DNA from: Palsa-343 sp964535525 | GTDB lineage: Bacteria > Acidobacteriota > Terriglobia > Terriglobales > Acidobacteriaceae | Direction: 5' to 3' | Assembly (NCBI GenBank): GCA_964535525.1 | Contig: CAZHTJ010000006.1 | Location: forward strand, 1-64,000 | Length of the DNA: 64,000 bases | In this document: piece by piece, positions 24,301-32,595 of the stretch | How positions within the stretch are numbered: the first letter of the stretch is position 1 | How the letters are laid out: each line of letters starts with the position of its first letter | Translations under genes and position numbers: made by a program | Notes under the pieces: generated by a model | What the model saw: only the letters and a program-made list of their open reading frames with translations | Told to the model about the DNA's origin: nothing | Database searches by the model: none

Positions 24301-26787
24301 CTACTCCCTAAACTCTACGAGTGTAGCCCCCGCTCCGCCCTCATTTTGCCCCGGCTCTGTTACCGACGCCACTTGTGGATGCCCCTGCAGCCATGCCCGC
24401 AGCGTCCGCCGCAGCACCCCCATCCCCGTGCCATGAATGATACGGATGCGTGGCAGCCCCGCCAGGAACGCGCGGTCCAGAAATTTCTCCACATCATCCC
24501 GCGCCTCATCGGCTGTCTTGCCGATCACATTGATCTCGCTCGACCCCATCTCCGGCTCGGCCACCTGCACCGTGATCCCGCGCCGCCGCGCCGCCTCAAT
24601 CGGCGTCTGCTTGCCCGAAGTCACCACCTCGGTAATCTCATCGCGCGCCACGCGCATCTTCATCGACCCCACAGAAACCTCGAAAGTCTTATCGTCGATC
24701 TGCCGCTGCACCAGAGCCGTCTTGCCCAGCGTTCGCAACCGCACCGTGTCTCCTTCCGCTACGTGGCGAACGATGTGCGGCTGCGCGTTCTTGTCGCCGC
24801 GATCCGCTCCGGTATGCTGTGCCACCACCGCCGTGTTGAAGCTCTCCGAAAACTCCCGCCGCAAACGCGCAATCCGCTGCTCCGCCTGCTTCGATAATTT
24901 CTGCTGCGCGGCACGATCCTCAATCGCCCGTACTGTCTCTCTCGCCTGAAATTCAAAATTCTTCAGCAGTGACGCCAGCTGTCCCTCGAGGTCCTTCACC
25001 TTCGCCCGCCACTCCTTCATCCCTTCGGACGTCAGCCGCGCGCGCTCCTGCGCCAACTCCTGCTCCAGCCCCCGCACCCGGTTCTGTTCCTTCGTCAGCG
25101 TGTCGAGCTGCTCATGCAGGCTGTCGAGAAACCGCGCGATGTCCTGCGTCTGCGTGCTCAGCCGCGCTCGCGCCGCCTCGATGATTTCCGAACTCAGCCC
25201 CAGGCGCTGCGCAATATTGATCCCCGCCGACGTTCCCGGCACGCCCTGCCGCAGTTCGTACGTCGGCGCCAGCGTCTTCTCATCGAACCCCACCGCCGCA
25301 TTCACCGCCCCCGGCGCATTTTCCGCGTACACCTTCAGCGAAGTCAGGTGCGTCGACACGATCGACCACGCGCCCGCCTTCAAAAAATGCTCGGCCACCG
25401 CGACCGCCAGCGCCGCGCCCTCTTCAGGATCAGTCGCCGACCCCAACTCATCCAGCAACACCAGCGAACGCGACGTCGCCTGCGCAGCGATCCGATTCAG
25501 ATTCGTGACGTGCGCCGAGAACGTCGACAAATCCTGTTCGATCGACTGCGCGTCCCCAATGTCGGCCAGAAAGGCATCGAACCCCGGCGTCACGCACTCA
25601 TCCGCCGGAACCGGAACGCCCGCCTGCGCCATCATCGCCAGCAGACCTGCGGTCTTCAGCGTGACGGTCTTGCCGCCGGTGTTCGGTCCGCTGATGATCA
25701 GCTGCCGATCCTCCCCCGCCAGCTCCAGACTCACCGGCACAATCGCCTTCGACTCGGCCCGCAATCGCCGCTCTAGCAGCGGATGCCGCGCATTCTTCAG
25801 CCGAAACTCCGGCGCATTCTCTTCAGCGAATTTTGGCACCGCGCACTCGTACTCCTGCGCAAAGCGAGCCCGCGCCAGCAGCGTGTCTGCCTTCGCCAGC
25901 ACCGCCGCGCCCGTCAAAATCTGGACGCTGAACTGCGCAATCTGCCGCGTCATCTGCAGAAAAATCCGATAAATCTCCTCCTGCTCCTCTTCGAGCAGCC
26001 GCACCAGGTCGTTGTTCAGCTCAATCGTTTCCAGCGGCTCCACATACACCGTCTGCCCGCTCGAACTCGCCCCGTGCACCACGCCCTGCACCCGCCGCTT
26101 CCACTCCGACTTCACCGGAATCACGAACCGCTCCCCGCGAATCGTGATCAACTCATCCTGCGTCGACCCTCCCTCGGAAAAGCGCCGCAGCGCCGACCCC
26201 AGACTCTCCTCGATCGCGCGTTGCTGTCGCTCCATCTCGCGCCGAATCCGCCGCAACTCAGGCGATGCGTCGTCGGTCAGCGTTCCATCGGGCAAAATCT
26301 TCTCCCGCATCGACTCGGTCAACGGCCGCAGACTAGTCCCCAGCAACTCCTGCGACAACTCCGTCAACTCCGTCAATTTGTCCTGGGTGTTCTGCGCCGG
26401 GGTCCCCGGCGAGCTTGCTCGCAGGGGTGTAGGAGGAGTCCGCATCAACTCTGTCCACGACGTGATCTCCTCCACCAGCGCAATCGTCGCCCGCAGCTCT
26501 TCCGACTCGAGTGCCACGCCCTCAATCCGCGCCTTCGCCAGCAAATCCGTCGGATCGAAGAGCGCCCGCAGTTGCGGCATCACGCCCGCCGCCACCAGCA
26601 ACCGCATCTCCGCCACCAGCCGCTGCTCACGCGTTACCCACACGCGCTCCCGCGAGGCAGCGAGCGCACCAATCCACCCACGCCCCAACGCCGACTGCGC
26701 ATAAGCACCAAGGAAAGTTACAAATTTGTCCCATTCCAGCGGCAAGCTAGGCGCGACGCGCTCAGGAATTTCGGGTAGCAACGGCAT
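24301..26787 (-). CDS. mutS2: Endonuclease MutS2
   Basis: An 828-residue MutS-family protein that suppresses homologous recombination and, in some bacteria, rescues collided ribosomes. The N-terminal core and clamp precede the ATPase domain with Walker A ISGPNTGGKTVTLKTAGLL and Walker B SLVLLDELGSATDPEEGAALAVA; a long coiled-coil region follows, then a KOW-like part and the C-terminal Smr nuclease domain (NVIGKTADEARDDVEKFLDRA, IIHGTGMGVLRRTLRAWLQGHP). Between residues about 118 and 134 an in-frame insertion (TPPTPLRASSPGTPAQ) is encoded by a REP-like palindrome at 26404-26427. It lacks the MutS mismatch-recognition domain, as expected. Confidence 0.95.
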   Translation of the reverse strand: MPLLPEIPERVAPSLPLEWDKFVTFLGAYAQSALGRGWIGALAASRERVWVTREQRLVAEMRLLVAAGVMPQLRALFDPTDLLAKARIEGVALESEELRATIALVEEITSWTELMRTPPTPLRASSPGTPAQNTQDKLTELTELSQELLGTSLRPLTESMREKILPDGTLTDDASPELRRIRREMERQQRAIEESLGSALRRFSEGGSTQDELITIRGERFVIPVKSEWKRRVQGVVHGASSSGQTVYVEPLETIELNNDLVRLLEEEQEEIYRIFLQMTRQIAQFSVQILTGAAVLAKADTLLARARFAQEYECAVPKFAEENAPEFRLKNARHPLLERRLRAESKAIVPVSLELAGEDRQLIISGPNTGGKTVTLKTAGLLAMMAQAGVPVPADECVTPGFDAFLADIGDAQSIEQDLSTFSAHVTNLNRIAAQATSRSLVLLDELGSATDPEEGAALAVAVAEHFLKAGAWSIVSTHLTSLKVYAENAPGAVNAAVGFDEKTLAPTYELRQGVPGTSAGINIAQRLGLSSEIIEAARARLSTQTQDIARFLDSLHEQLDTLTKEQNRVRGLEQELAQERARLTSEGMKEWRAKVKDLEGQLASLLKNFEFQARETVRAIEDRAAQQKLSKQAEQRIARLRREFSESFNTAVVAQHTGADRGDKNAQPHIVRHVAEGDTVRLRTLGKTALVQRQIDDKTFEVSVGSMKMRVARDEITEVVTSGKQTPIEAARRRGITVQVAEPEMGSSEINVIGKTADEARDDVEKFLDRAFLAGLPRIRIIHGTGMGVLRRTLRAWLQGHPQVASVTEPGQNEGGAGATLVEFRE
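26404..26427. repeat. REP-like palindrome inside mutS2
   Basis: CCCC-G-GCGAGC-TT-GCTCGC-A-GGGG: a near-perfect hairpin inside the mutS2 reading frame, without breaking it. This design (GC-rich stem, two-base loop, purine mismatch) is that of REP/BIME elements, which normally lie between genes. Confidence 0.55.
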
Positions 26788-26863
26788 GTCCTATTATCGG
26801 GCCTGATATCGGGCCTGGACGAGTGGCATTGCCTCCCGCCCTCAGACTCCGTCGCGTCTTAGA

Positions 26864-27352
26864 TCACGCCAGAGTTGGACGGCCGAGATACTGATCCAGA
26901 TCGGGCAGCCTGTTGAACCACGCGTAAAAAGCGTCGTCGAAGTTGTAGTGCTTTTCAAAGTCGAGTATCGGTAGCCTTTCGTCGTTGGGAAGGATGCGCA
27001 GGTGGGGAATCCTTATTCCGCGGCCGCCTCCAGCAGAATATTTCTGCCGGCCTCGGATCTCGGCGAACTGCAGCCAACTCGTAGACCAAACGCTCCGGAA
27101 TTCGATGGCGTTCGCATATAGGGTCACGCGGTTGTAGAAGCTGCTGAGCGTTAGGATGCCGGAGGTCACGGCCAGGAGCCCCATCCCGAAGCAGTTCCAC
27201 AATGCGCGTTGCGTTTCGTCCTCGCGTGCCCCTCGGAACATACCAACGGCAAACGCGACGCTGACGCCGAACACAAACAGGAAAGCCAGCCGATTGAACC
27301 ATCGGATGCGGTATGCCCGACCGATGCCAAGCGAAGTGACGATAGACCTCAT
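26864..27352 (-). CDS. Hypothetical membrane protein
   Basis: A 162-residue protein with two N-terminal membrane helices (FNRLAFLFVFGVSVAFAVGMF and NCFGMGLLAVTSGILTL), followed by a soluble beta-rich region (VTLYANAIEFRSVWSTSWLQFAEIRGRQKY, then PHLRILPNDERLPILDF) that looks like a bacterial PH-like domain on the membrane face. No closer family is recognised. It is transcribed in the same direction as mutS2, about 75 bp upstream of it, and divergently from the ilvA leader. Confidence 0.6.
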   Translation of the reverse strand: MRSIVTSLGIGRAYRIRWFNRLAFLFVFGVSVAFAVGMFRGAREDETQRALWNCFGMGLLAVTSGILTLSSFYNRVTLYANAIEFRSVWSTSWLQFAEIRGRQKYSAGGGRGIRIPHLRILPNDERLPILDFEKHYNFDDAFYAWFNRLPDLDQYLGRPTLA

Positions 27353-27379
27353 GTCGCCTGGATTGTAACTCTCATGGCA

Positions 27380-27408
27380 TTGACTTCAATGGTGCGGTCT
27401 GGTTATAT
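27380..27408 (+). promoter_or_regulatory. Predicted sigma-70 promoter for the ilvA leader
   Basis: TTGACT (27380-27385), 17-base spacer, TTATAT (27403-27408). The expected start near 27415 lies only a few bases before the leader-peptide ATG at 27422, so the leader could be read from an almost leaderless message. Confidence 0.6.
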
Positions 27409-27421
27409 CGGGACTATCGTT

Positions 27422-27505
27422 ATGACCCGCCCGACGGCAATCCGCGCCATCATCATCGTCCCCGCGCGAATTACCATGCCCATCCCCAAAGGAGCCGGCG
27501 GCTAA
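27422..27505 (+). CDS. Putative ilvA leader peptide (Ile-rich)
   Basis: A 27-residue frame: MTRPTAIRAIIIVPARITMP then a short tail IPKGAGG. Three consecutive isoleucine codons (ATC ATC ATC) followed by GTC are the control codons expected in a transcription attenuator of isoleucine synthesis. It is placed between a good promoter and an intrinsic terminator that precedes ilvA by only a few dozen bases. Frames from ATG 27374 or 27389 would include the same residues but start upstream of the predicted transcription start. Confidence 0.6.
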   Translation: MTRPTAIRAIIIVPARITMPIPKGAGG

Positions 27506-27534
27506 GCGAACCACACCAGTCAACGTACACCCCC

Positions 27535-27565
27535 GCCATCGCGCTCCCCGAGCCGATGGCTTTTT
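27535..27565 (+). terminator. Attenuator terminator before ilvA
   Basis: GCCATCG-(C)-GCT pairs with AGC-CGATGGC across a CCCCG loop (arms 27535-27545 and 27551-27560, one bulged C), followed by TTTTT (27561-27565). It ends 32 bp before the ilvA ATG, the geometry of an attenuator. GGCGG at 27498-27502 could pair with CCGCC at 27533-27537 to form the competing antiterminator. Confidence 0.7.
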
Positions 27566-27597
27566 CATTTGCTGTTCTACTCAAGGAAGAAGAAACG

Positions 27598-28809
27598 ATG
27601 ACCGTCACCCTCGACTCCATCCGCGCCGCCCGCGACCGCATCCGCGGCCACATCTATCTCTCCCCCGCCCGCCACTCCGCAGGCCTCTCCGAGATGACCG
27701 GCCAGGAAGTCTTCCTCAAACTCGACAACCTGCAGCGCACCGGAGCCTTCAAGGAGCGCGGCGCGCTCAACAAAATCCTCACCCTCACGCCGGAAGAACG
27801 CAGCCGCGGAGTCATCGCAGCCAGCGCCGGCAACCACGCCCAGGCCGTCGCCTTCCACGCCAGCCAGAACGGCATACGCGCCCGTATCGTCATGCCGCTG
27901 ATGACGCCGCTGGTCAAAGTCGCCGCCACATCGAGCTACGGCGCCGAAGTCATCCTCCACGGAGCCGACTACGACGAAGCCTGCGCGGAAGCCATCCGCC
28001 AAAGCACCGCCGACGGCCTCACCTTCCTTCATCCCTTCGACGACGACGAGGTCATCGCAGGGCAGGGAACCATCGGCCTCGAATTACTCGAGCAGGTTCC
28101 CGACTTAGAAGCCGTCGTCGCGCCCATCGGCGGCGGCGGTCTCATCGGCGGAGTGGCTTGCGCCATCAAGGAAAGCAAGAAGCAAATCCGTGTCATCGGC
28201 GTGCAAACCGAGCGTCTGCCCTCGATGCTCCGCGCCCGCGAAGCCGGCCACCCCGTCACCATTCCCGCCGAAGCCACCATCGCCGACGGCATTGCCGTCC
28301 GCCGTGCCGGCAACAGTACCCTCCCCCTCGTCGCAAAATATGTCGACGAGCTCGTCACAGTCGACGAAGAAGAAATTGCCAGCGCTATCCTCGTCCTGCT
28401 CGAACGCGAAAAGACCCTGGCCGAAGGTGCCGGAGCCGCTGCCCTGGCCGCGCTGCTTCAGAAAAAGACCACCCTTAACAGTAAGCGTACAGCGGCCCTG
28501 GTCTGCGGAGGCAACATCGACGTCACGCTGCTCTCAAAAATCATCGAACGCGGCCTGGTCAAGGACGGTCGCTGGATCCGCATCCGCATTCACCTGACGG
28601 ATCGCCCTGGTTCGCTGCATCACCTAACGAAAATCATTGCCGACCTGCGCGCCAACATCGTCCAGACCGCCTACGACCGTGCCTATTACGGCGTCAGCCT
28701 TGGAGACACGGTGATCGACTTTACGCTCGAAACCCGAGGCGCCAGCCACATTCATGAAATCGCCGAGGCCCTGACTGAGGCAGGCTACCGGCACGAGAGA
28801 ATTGAATAG
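27598..28809 (+). CDS. ilvA: Threonine ammonia-lyase with C-terminal ACT domain
   Basis: A 403-residue PLP enzyme converting threonine to 2-oxobutanoate and ammonia, the committed step to isoleucine. The PLP lysine is in TGAFKERGALNKI; the phosphate loop is in PIGGGGLIGGVA; SAGNHAQAVAFHA is the substrate loop. A single ACT domain closes the protein (IRIHLTDRPGSLHHLTKIIADLRANIVQTAYDR). ATG 27598 is preceded by AAGGAAGAAG; an in-frame ATG at 27556 lies in the terminator hairpin and is unlikely. The upstream Ile-codon leader and terminator argue for a biosynthetic, isoleucine-responsive enzyme rather than a catabolic one. Confidence 0.93.
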   Translation: MTVTLDSIRAARDRIRGHIYLSPARHSAGLSEMTGQEVFLKLDNLQRTGAFKERGALNKILTLTPEERSRGVIAASAGNHAQAVAFHASQNGIRARIVMPLMTPLVKVAATSSYGAEVILHGADYDEACAEAIRQSTADGLTFLHPFDDDEVIAGQGTIGLELLEQVPDLEAVVAPIGGGGLIGGVACAIKESKKQIRVIGVQTERLPSMLRAREAGHPVTIPAEATIADGIAVRRAGNSTLPLVAKYVDELVTVDEEEIASAILVLLEREKTLAEGAGAAALAALLQKKTTLNSKRTAALVCGGNIDVTLLSKIIERGLVKDGRWIRIRIHLTDRPGSLHHLTKIIADLRANIVQTAYDRAYYGVSLGDTVIDFTLETRGASHIHEIAEALTEAGYRHERIE

Positions 28810-28852
28810 ACCGGGGTATAGGGTGTAGGGAATAGGGTGTAGAAAAAAGACA

Positions 28853-29470
28853 ATGGCTGATGAGCTTTATCTGAGTCTCTGGTATCCAAACTTCCGGCTT
28901 GAAGGACTTCCCGCCGCTATCGAGAAGGTCATGGAGCAGCTTGTCGCCATCGGCGGCTCGGCGCGCGTCTGCGCTGCGACGGTATATCCGATATCCTGGA
29001 ACGAAACGCCCGTCTGGCAGCGCGTGTATCGAAACGAGACGGACGACGAAGGGTCCAGCCCCCGCGCCGTCATCGCCGCCGCCATGGAAATCGCCCACGA
29101 GGACTATGCCTGGGAATTCGAGATGATCTGGGAGCTGTGGGTTCCCGAGCAAAGTCCGGGGCTGGACACGATGTGGCGCCACGAACCCCGCGTCGTCCGC
29201 ATCGTTGGCTTCGGGCCCGAGTTCGACGACGGCGCCTACGAGACCAATGGCCACGTCCGCGTCGATTTCGGCCTCGACACGCCCTTCCTCTATGAGGATA
29301 TGGACCTCGATGAGGACGCCATCGTCCGCGTCAAGGAGAACGTCGCGCGCCTGGTCGAATTCACCAACCGTATTCAGAAAAACGCCGGCATCTCTACCAG
29401 ACTCCTCTGGTCCGAATCCGGCGAAAGCCTCGCCCGCAAGCTCATCGAGCGCCTCCAGCAGGTCAACTGA
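28853..29470 (+). CDS. Conserved hypothetical protein
   Basis: A 205-residue soluble protein, acidic and rich in Trp and Tyr: MADELYLSLWYPNFRLEGLPAAIEKVMEQLVAIG, AMEIAHEDYAWEFEMIWELW, and a C-terminal helix ending LARKLIERLQQVN. It has no signal peptide and no recognised catalytic motif. It follows ilvA by about 43 bp in a spacer with a short repeated phrase (TAGGGTGTAG). No function recognised; expression with ilvA is possible. Confidence 0.65.
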   Translation: MADELYLSLWYPNFRLEGLPAAIEKVMEQLVAIGGSARVCAATVYPISWNETPVWQRVYRNETDDEGSSPRAVIAAAMEIAHEDYAWEFEMIWELWVPEQSPGLDTMWRHEPRVVRIVGFGPEFDDGAYETNGHVRVDFGLDTPFLYEDMDLDEDAIVRVKENVARLVEFTNRIQKNAGISTRLLWSESGESLARKLIERLQQVN

Positions 29471-29620
29471 CCCAGGATCGGCCACCCACTTCCCGGGAGC
29501 GTAACGGAATCGGCCCTCCGCGCCATCCGATCAAAATATTCCGCCAGCGTCTGTCACCGAAAAGGCGCATACTTACGTCTAAGAGCAGCAGGGTCCCGTC
29601 CGCCCTGCAGGAGGGTCTTC

Positions 29621-31015
29621 ATGCCCACCCCCAAAATTTCCATCAACCTGTTGGTTTACGCCGGTCTGGCCCTCGGGGGCGGCTGCATGTGCGCGCAGAG
29701 CTCCGGAACCCCGGCCGCACCCCAGACCACCCCTCCATCCGCACCGACAGCCCAATCCGCCCCAGCGCAGCAACCGGCGCAGCGGGCTCCCGATCTGGCC
29801 CCCGCTGCCCAGCCGGCTCCCAGCGCCAACGACCAGGTAGCGCAGAATTGCCCCGGCCCGGTCCTCCATCGCCCCGCGGACAAGGGCGGCGACATCTGCT
29901 CCTCGGGTGGCCCGCCGTCGAACGCTCCGGCCGCTGGCTCCGGTGACGACGCTCAGACAGCAAGCAGCAAACCCATCACCGACCCCAACGTGAACCCGTT
30001 CAAACAGGCCGAGCCTGACCAGAATGGCATGATGCCTGGCGTCAAATCCGGTTCCATTGAAGACGTCAACGCCGTCGGCACCCGCAGCATCGGCGCGCGC
30101 GGCATGGGCAACTGGTACTCGACCGAGTCGGAAATCAAAATGGGCAAGCAATACGCCGACGAGATCGAGAAAAGCACCAAGTTCATCAACGACCCGGTCA
30201 TCACCGAGTACGTCAACCGCATCGGCCAGAACATCGTCAAGAACTCCGACTGCAAGGTGCCCTTCACCATTAAGGTCATCGACACCGACGAAATCAACGC
30301 TATGGCGCTGCCCGGCGGCTTCTTCTACGTCAACTCCGGCCTCATCCTCGCCGCCGACGAGGAAGCTGAGCTGGCTGGCGTCATGGCCCATGAGACTGCC
30401 CACGTCTGCGCGCATCACGCGGCTCGCGAGATGACCCGCGCCAACTACGCCCAGATCGGCATGGTCCCGCTCATCATGATGACCGGCTACAGCTGGACCG
30501 GCTACGGTATCTACGAAGCCACGCAGCTCCTCATCCCCATCACCTTCCTCGAGTTCTCCCGCGAATTCGAAGCCCAGGCCGACTACCTCGGTGTGCAATA
30601 CATGTATCGCGCCGGCTACGATCCGCAGGCCTTCGTCACCTTCTTCGAAAAAGTCGAGAACCTCGAGAAGCAGAAGCCTGGCGCCGTCGCCAAGGTCTTC
30701 GAAAACCATCCGCAGACTCCCGATCGCATCCAGCACACCGAAGAGGAAATCGCAAAGATCCTTCCTCCCAAGGATCAATATCTCGTCACGACGTCCGAGT
30801 TCAACGACGTCAAGTCGCGGCTGGCCCGCATCCAGAACAAGCGCCGCATCATCGACAACAAGAAGGGTAAGCCGACTCTTCGTCGCGCCAGCACCGGCTC
30901 AGGCGCCGACACCACCGACGCCAACGGCAGCGATCAGCCCACGCTGCATCGCCGCGAAGACGGCAACGGTAACGGAGGGGGAAGCGGCAGCGGCGGCCAG
31001 CAACAGAATAACTAG
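29621..31015 (+). CDS. M48-family zinc metalloprotease, exported
   Basis: A 464-residue protein with a signal peptide that ends near CMCAQS; the Cys in GGCMCA could be a lipobox, though the match is imperfect. A long Pro/Ala/Gln-rich region (about 30-110) leads to the M48 domain: GNWYSTESEIKMGKQYADEIEK, the HExxH zinc motif in MAHETAHVCAHHA (near residue 257) and the third ligand in EFSREFEAQADYLGVQYMYRAGYDP. The C-terminal half is helical, ending in a Gly/Asn-rich tail. Such BepA/LoiP-like proteases act in periplasmic quality control. A terminator follows at 31037-31064. Confidence 0.88.
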   Translation: MPTPKISINLLVYAGLALGGGCMCAQSSGTPAAPQTTPPSAPTAQSAPAQQPAQRAPDLAPAAQPAPSANDQVAQNCPGPVLHRPADKGGDICSSGGPPSNAPAAGSGDDAQTASSKPITDPNVNPFKQAEPDQNGMMPGVKSGSIEDVNAVGTRSIGARGMGNWYSTESEIKMGKQYADEIEKSTKFINDPVITEYVNRIGQNIVKNSDCKVPFTIKVIDTDEINAMALPGGFFYVNSGLILAADEEAELAGVMAHETAHVCAHHAAREMTRANYAQIGMVPLIMMTGYSWTGYGIYEATQLLIPITFLEFSREFEAQADYLGVQYMYRAGYDPQAFVTFFEKVENLEKQKPGAVAKVFENHPQTPDRIQHTEEEIAKILPPKDQYLVTTSEFNDVKSRLARIQNKRRIIDNKKGKPTLRRASTGSGADTTDANGSDQPTLHRREDGNGNGGGSGSGGQQQNN

Positions 31016-31036
31016 CATCCAAAATTCGCGAACCCG

Positions 31037-31064
31037 ACGGGCCTCGTCTTCCGACGAGGCCCGT
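31037..31064 (+). terminator. Intrinsic terminator after the M48 protease gene
   Basis: Perfect 12-bp stem ACGGGCCTCGTC/GACGAGGCCCGT with a TTCC tetraloop, 22 bp after the stop codon, followed by TCTGCTTTC. Strong stem, weak U-run. Confidence 0.65.
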
Positions 31065-31077
31065 TCTGCTTTCGGAG

Positions 31078-31200
31078 TTAGCTTCTCGCTCGCTTCTTCA
31101 CTGGGTTTCCGCTCGCTTCCGGCTCGCTTCTTCCCTCGCCTTCCCCTCGTTTCTTACCCGTTTTTCCCTCGCCTTCCGCTCGCCTCTCCCTCGCTTTTCG
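31078..31200. repeat. Degenerate tandem repeat of CTCGCTTC-like units
   Basis: About 120 bp made of variants of CGCTCGCTTC, CTCGCCTTCC and CTCGCTTTTC, giving a pyrimidine-only strand almost throughout. The strand bias could favour non-B DNA. It lies between the protease terminator and the small exported protein gene. Confidence 0.6.
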
Positions 31201-31262
31201 CTGCCCCCAATGACACAATGGCTCTTGAACGGCGTGAGAGCGCGAACGGGACTGATCCGCCT

Positions 31263-31577
31263 ATGAAGAAAATCCTGATGTGGACCGTGTTGATCGTCGG
31301 CGTCCTCTTCGTCACCAAGTTCGCCAACGACGTATCCCAGGACACGCGGCCCCACGGCGCCACCTTCCGCCTGACGAAACAAAGGATCGTTGCCTGCGCC
31401 ACTGGCGAGGTCACCCTCGCCGGGCCCGACGGACCCACCACCCTCCGTATCGACAATTCCTGGCCCGCCTGCAACGCCTTCGAGTCGGGCACTTTCTACG
31501 ACCTGTGGCTCTCCCGCGGCGGCACTACCGGCTTCATCACCATGGAGAAGTCCCCGTGGTGGCGCACCGCCATGTAA
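31263..31577 (+). CDS. Small exported or membrane-anchored hypothetical protein
   Basis: A 104-residue protein with an N-terminal hydrophobic helix (KKILMWTVLIVGVLFVTKFA) followed by a small beta-rich domain (HGATFRLTKQRIVACATGEVTLAGPDGPTTLRIDNSWPACNAF). Two cysteines (in VACAT and PACNAF) could form a disulfide outside the cytoplasm. ATG 31263 gives the short form; ATG 31218 in the same frame would add 15 residues. It precedes the aldo/keto reductase gene by 19 bp. Confidence 0.55.
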   Translation: MKKILMWTVLIVGVLFVTKFANDVSQDTRPHGATFRLTKQRIVACATGEVTLAGPDGPTTLRIDNSWPACNAFESGTFYDLWLSRGGTTGFITMEKSPWWRTAM

Positions 31578-31596
31578 CCGGGTGTACGCTGGGCTG

Positions 31597-32568
31597 ATGC
31601 ATCTCCGCAATCTCGGCAAAACCGGCTTCTCCGTATCCGACATCGGGTGTGGCCTCTGGGGCATGAGCGGCTGGAGCGGCTCCGACGACGCCGAATCCCT
31701 CCGCGCACTCCAGCTCGCCGTCGACCTCGGCTGCAATTTCTTCGACACCGCCTGGGCCTATGGGGAAGGAAAGAGCGATGGCTTCCTCGGCAAAATCCTC
31801 GCCGCCAACGCCGGCAAACGCCTTTACTCGGCTTCCAAAATTCCGCCCAAGAATGGCAAGTGGCCGGCCCGGCCGCAGTTCGACTACAACGAAGTCTTCC
31901 CGCCAGAGCACGTCTTCGCCCACGCCGACAAAATCCGCCACGGCCTCGGCGTCGACTCCATCGACCTCCTCCAGTTTCACGTCTGGGACGACTCCTGGAC
32001 CGGCCGCATAGAATTCCGCGACACCGTCGAAAAACTCAAGCGCGACAAAATCATCCACGCCTTCGGCCTCAGCCTCAATCGCTGGCAGCCGGCCAACGGC
32101 ATTCGCGCCATCCGCACCGGCCTCATCGACGCCGTCCAGGTCATCTACAACCTCTTCGATCAAAACCCCGAAGACGAGCTGTTCCCCGTCTGTCGGGAAC
32201 TCAACATCGGCGTCATCGCCCGCGTTCCACTCGACGAAGGCTCGCTCGGCGGCAAGATGACGCGTGAAACCACCTTCCCCGACGGTGACTGGCGCAAGGG
32301 CTACTTCAACCCGAAGAACCTCAGCGTCACTATGGACCGCGTCGATCGCCTGCGCGAAGACCTGCCGCCCGGCATGACCTTGCCGGAACTCGCCATCCGC
32401 TTCGTCCTCTCCCATCCAGCCGTCAGCACCATCATCGTCGGCATGCGCAGGGAAGAGCATGTCCGCGGCAATCTCGCGCTCAGCGATGCGGGCGGACTCG
32501 ACCCCGCACTCGTCGCGAATCTGCACAAGCATCGCTGGGATCGCAGTCCGGCCCCATGGTCGGATTGA
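31597..32568 (+). CDS. Aldo/keto reductase
   Basis: A 323-residue NAD(P)H-dependent oxidoreductase of the AKR fold. It has the family start LRNLGKTGFSVSDIGCGLWGMSG, the catalytic Asp/Tyr pair in NFFDTAWAYGEGKSDGFLGKIL, HVWDDSW in place of the usual catalytic-His strand, and a C-terminal segment LAIRFVLSHPAVSTIIVGMRREEHVRGN. It lacks [Fe-S] extension. Substrate unknown. It follows the small exported protein by 19 bp and precedes the propeller gene by 27 bp. Confidence 0.88.
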   Translation: MHLRNLGKTGFSVSDIGCGLWGMSGWSGSDDAESLRALQLAVDLGCNFFDTAWAYGEGKSDGFLGKILAANAGKRLYSASKIPPKNGKWPARPQFDYNEVFPPEHVFAHADKIRHGLGVDSIDLLQFHVWDDSWTGRIEFRDTVEKLKRDKIIHAFGLSLNRWQPANGIRAIRTGLIDAVQVIYNLFDQNPEDELFPVCRELNIGVIARVPLDEGSLGGKMTRETTFPDGDWRKGYFNPKNLSVTMDRVDRLREDLPPGMTLPELAIRFVLSHPAVSTIIVGMRREEHVRGNLALSDAGGLDPALVANLHKHRWDRSPAPWSD

Positions 32569-32595
32569 TGTTGGCAGCAAGAAAGAGAGGAACCC

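Noticed and set aside
27556..27598. Upstream ATG (27556) as ilvA start
   Set aside because: It lies inside the attenuator hairpin and lacks a ribosome site; ATG 27598 has AAGGAAGAAG and the family start.
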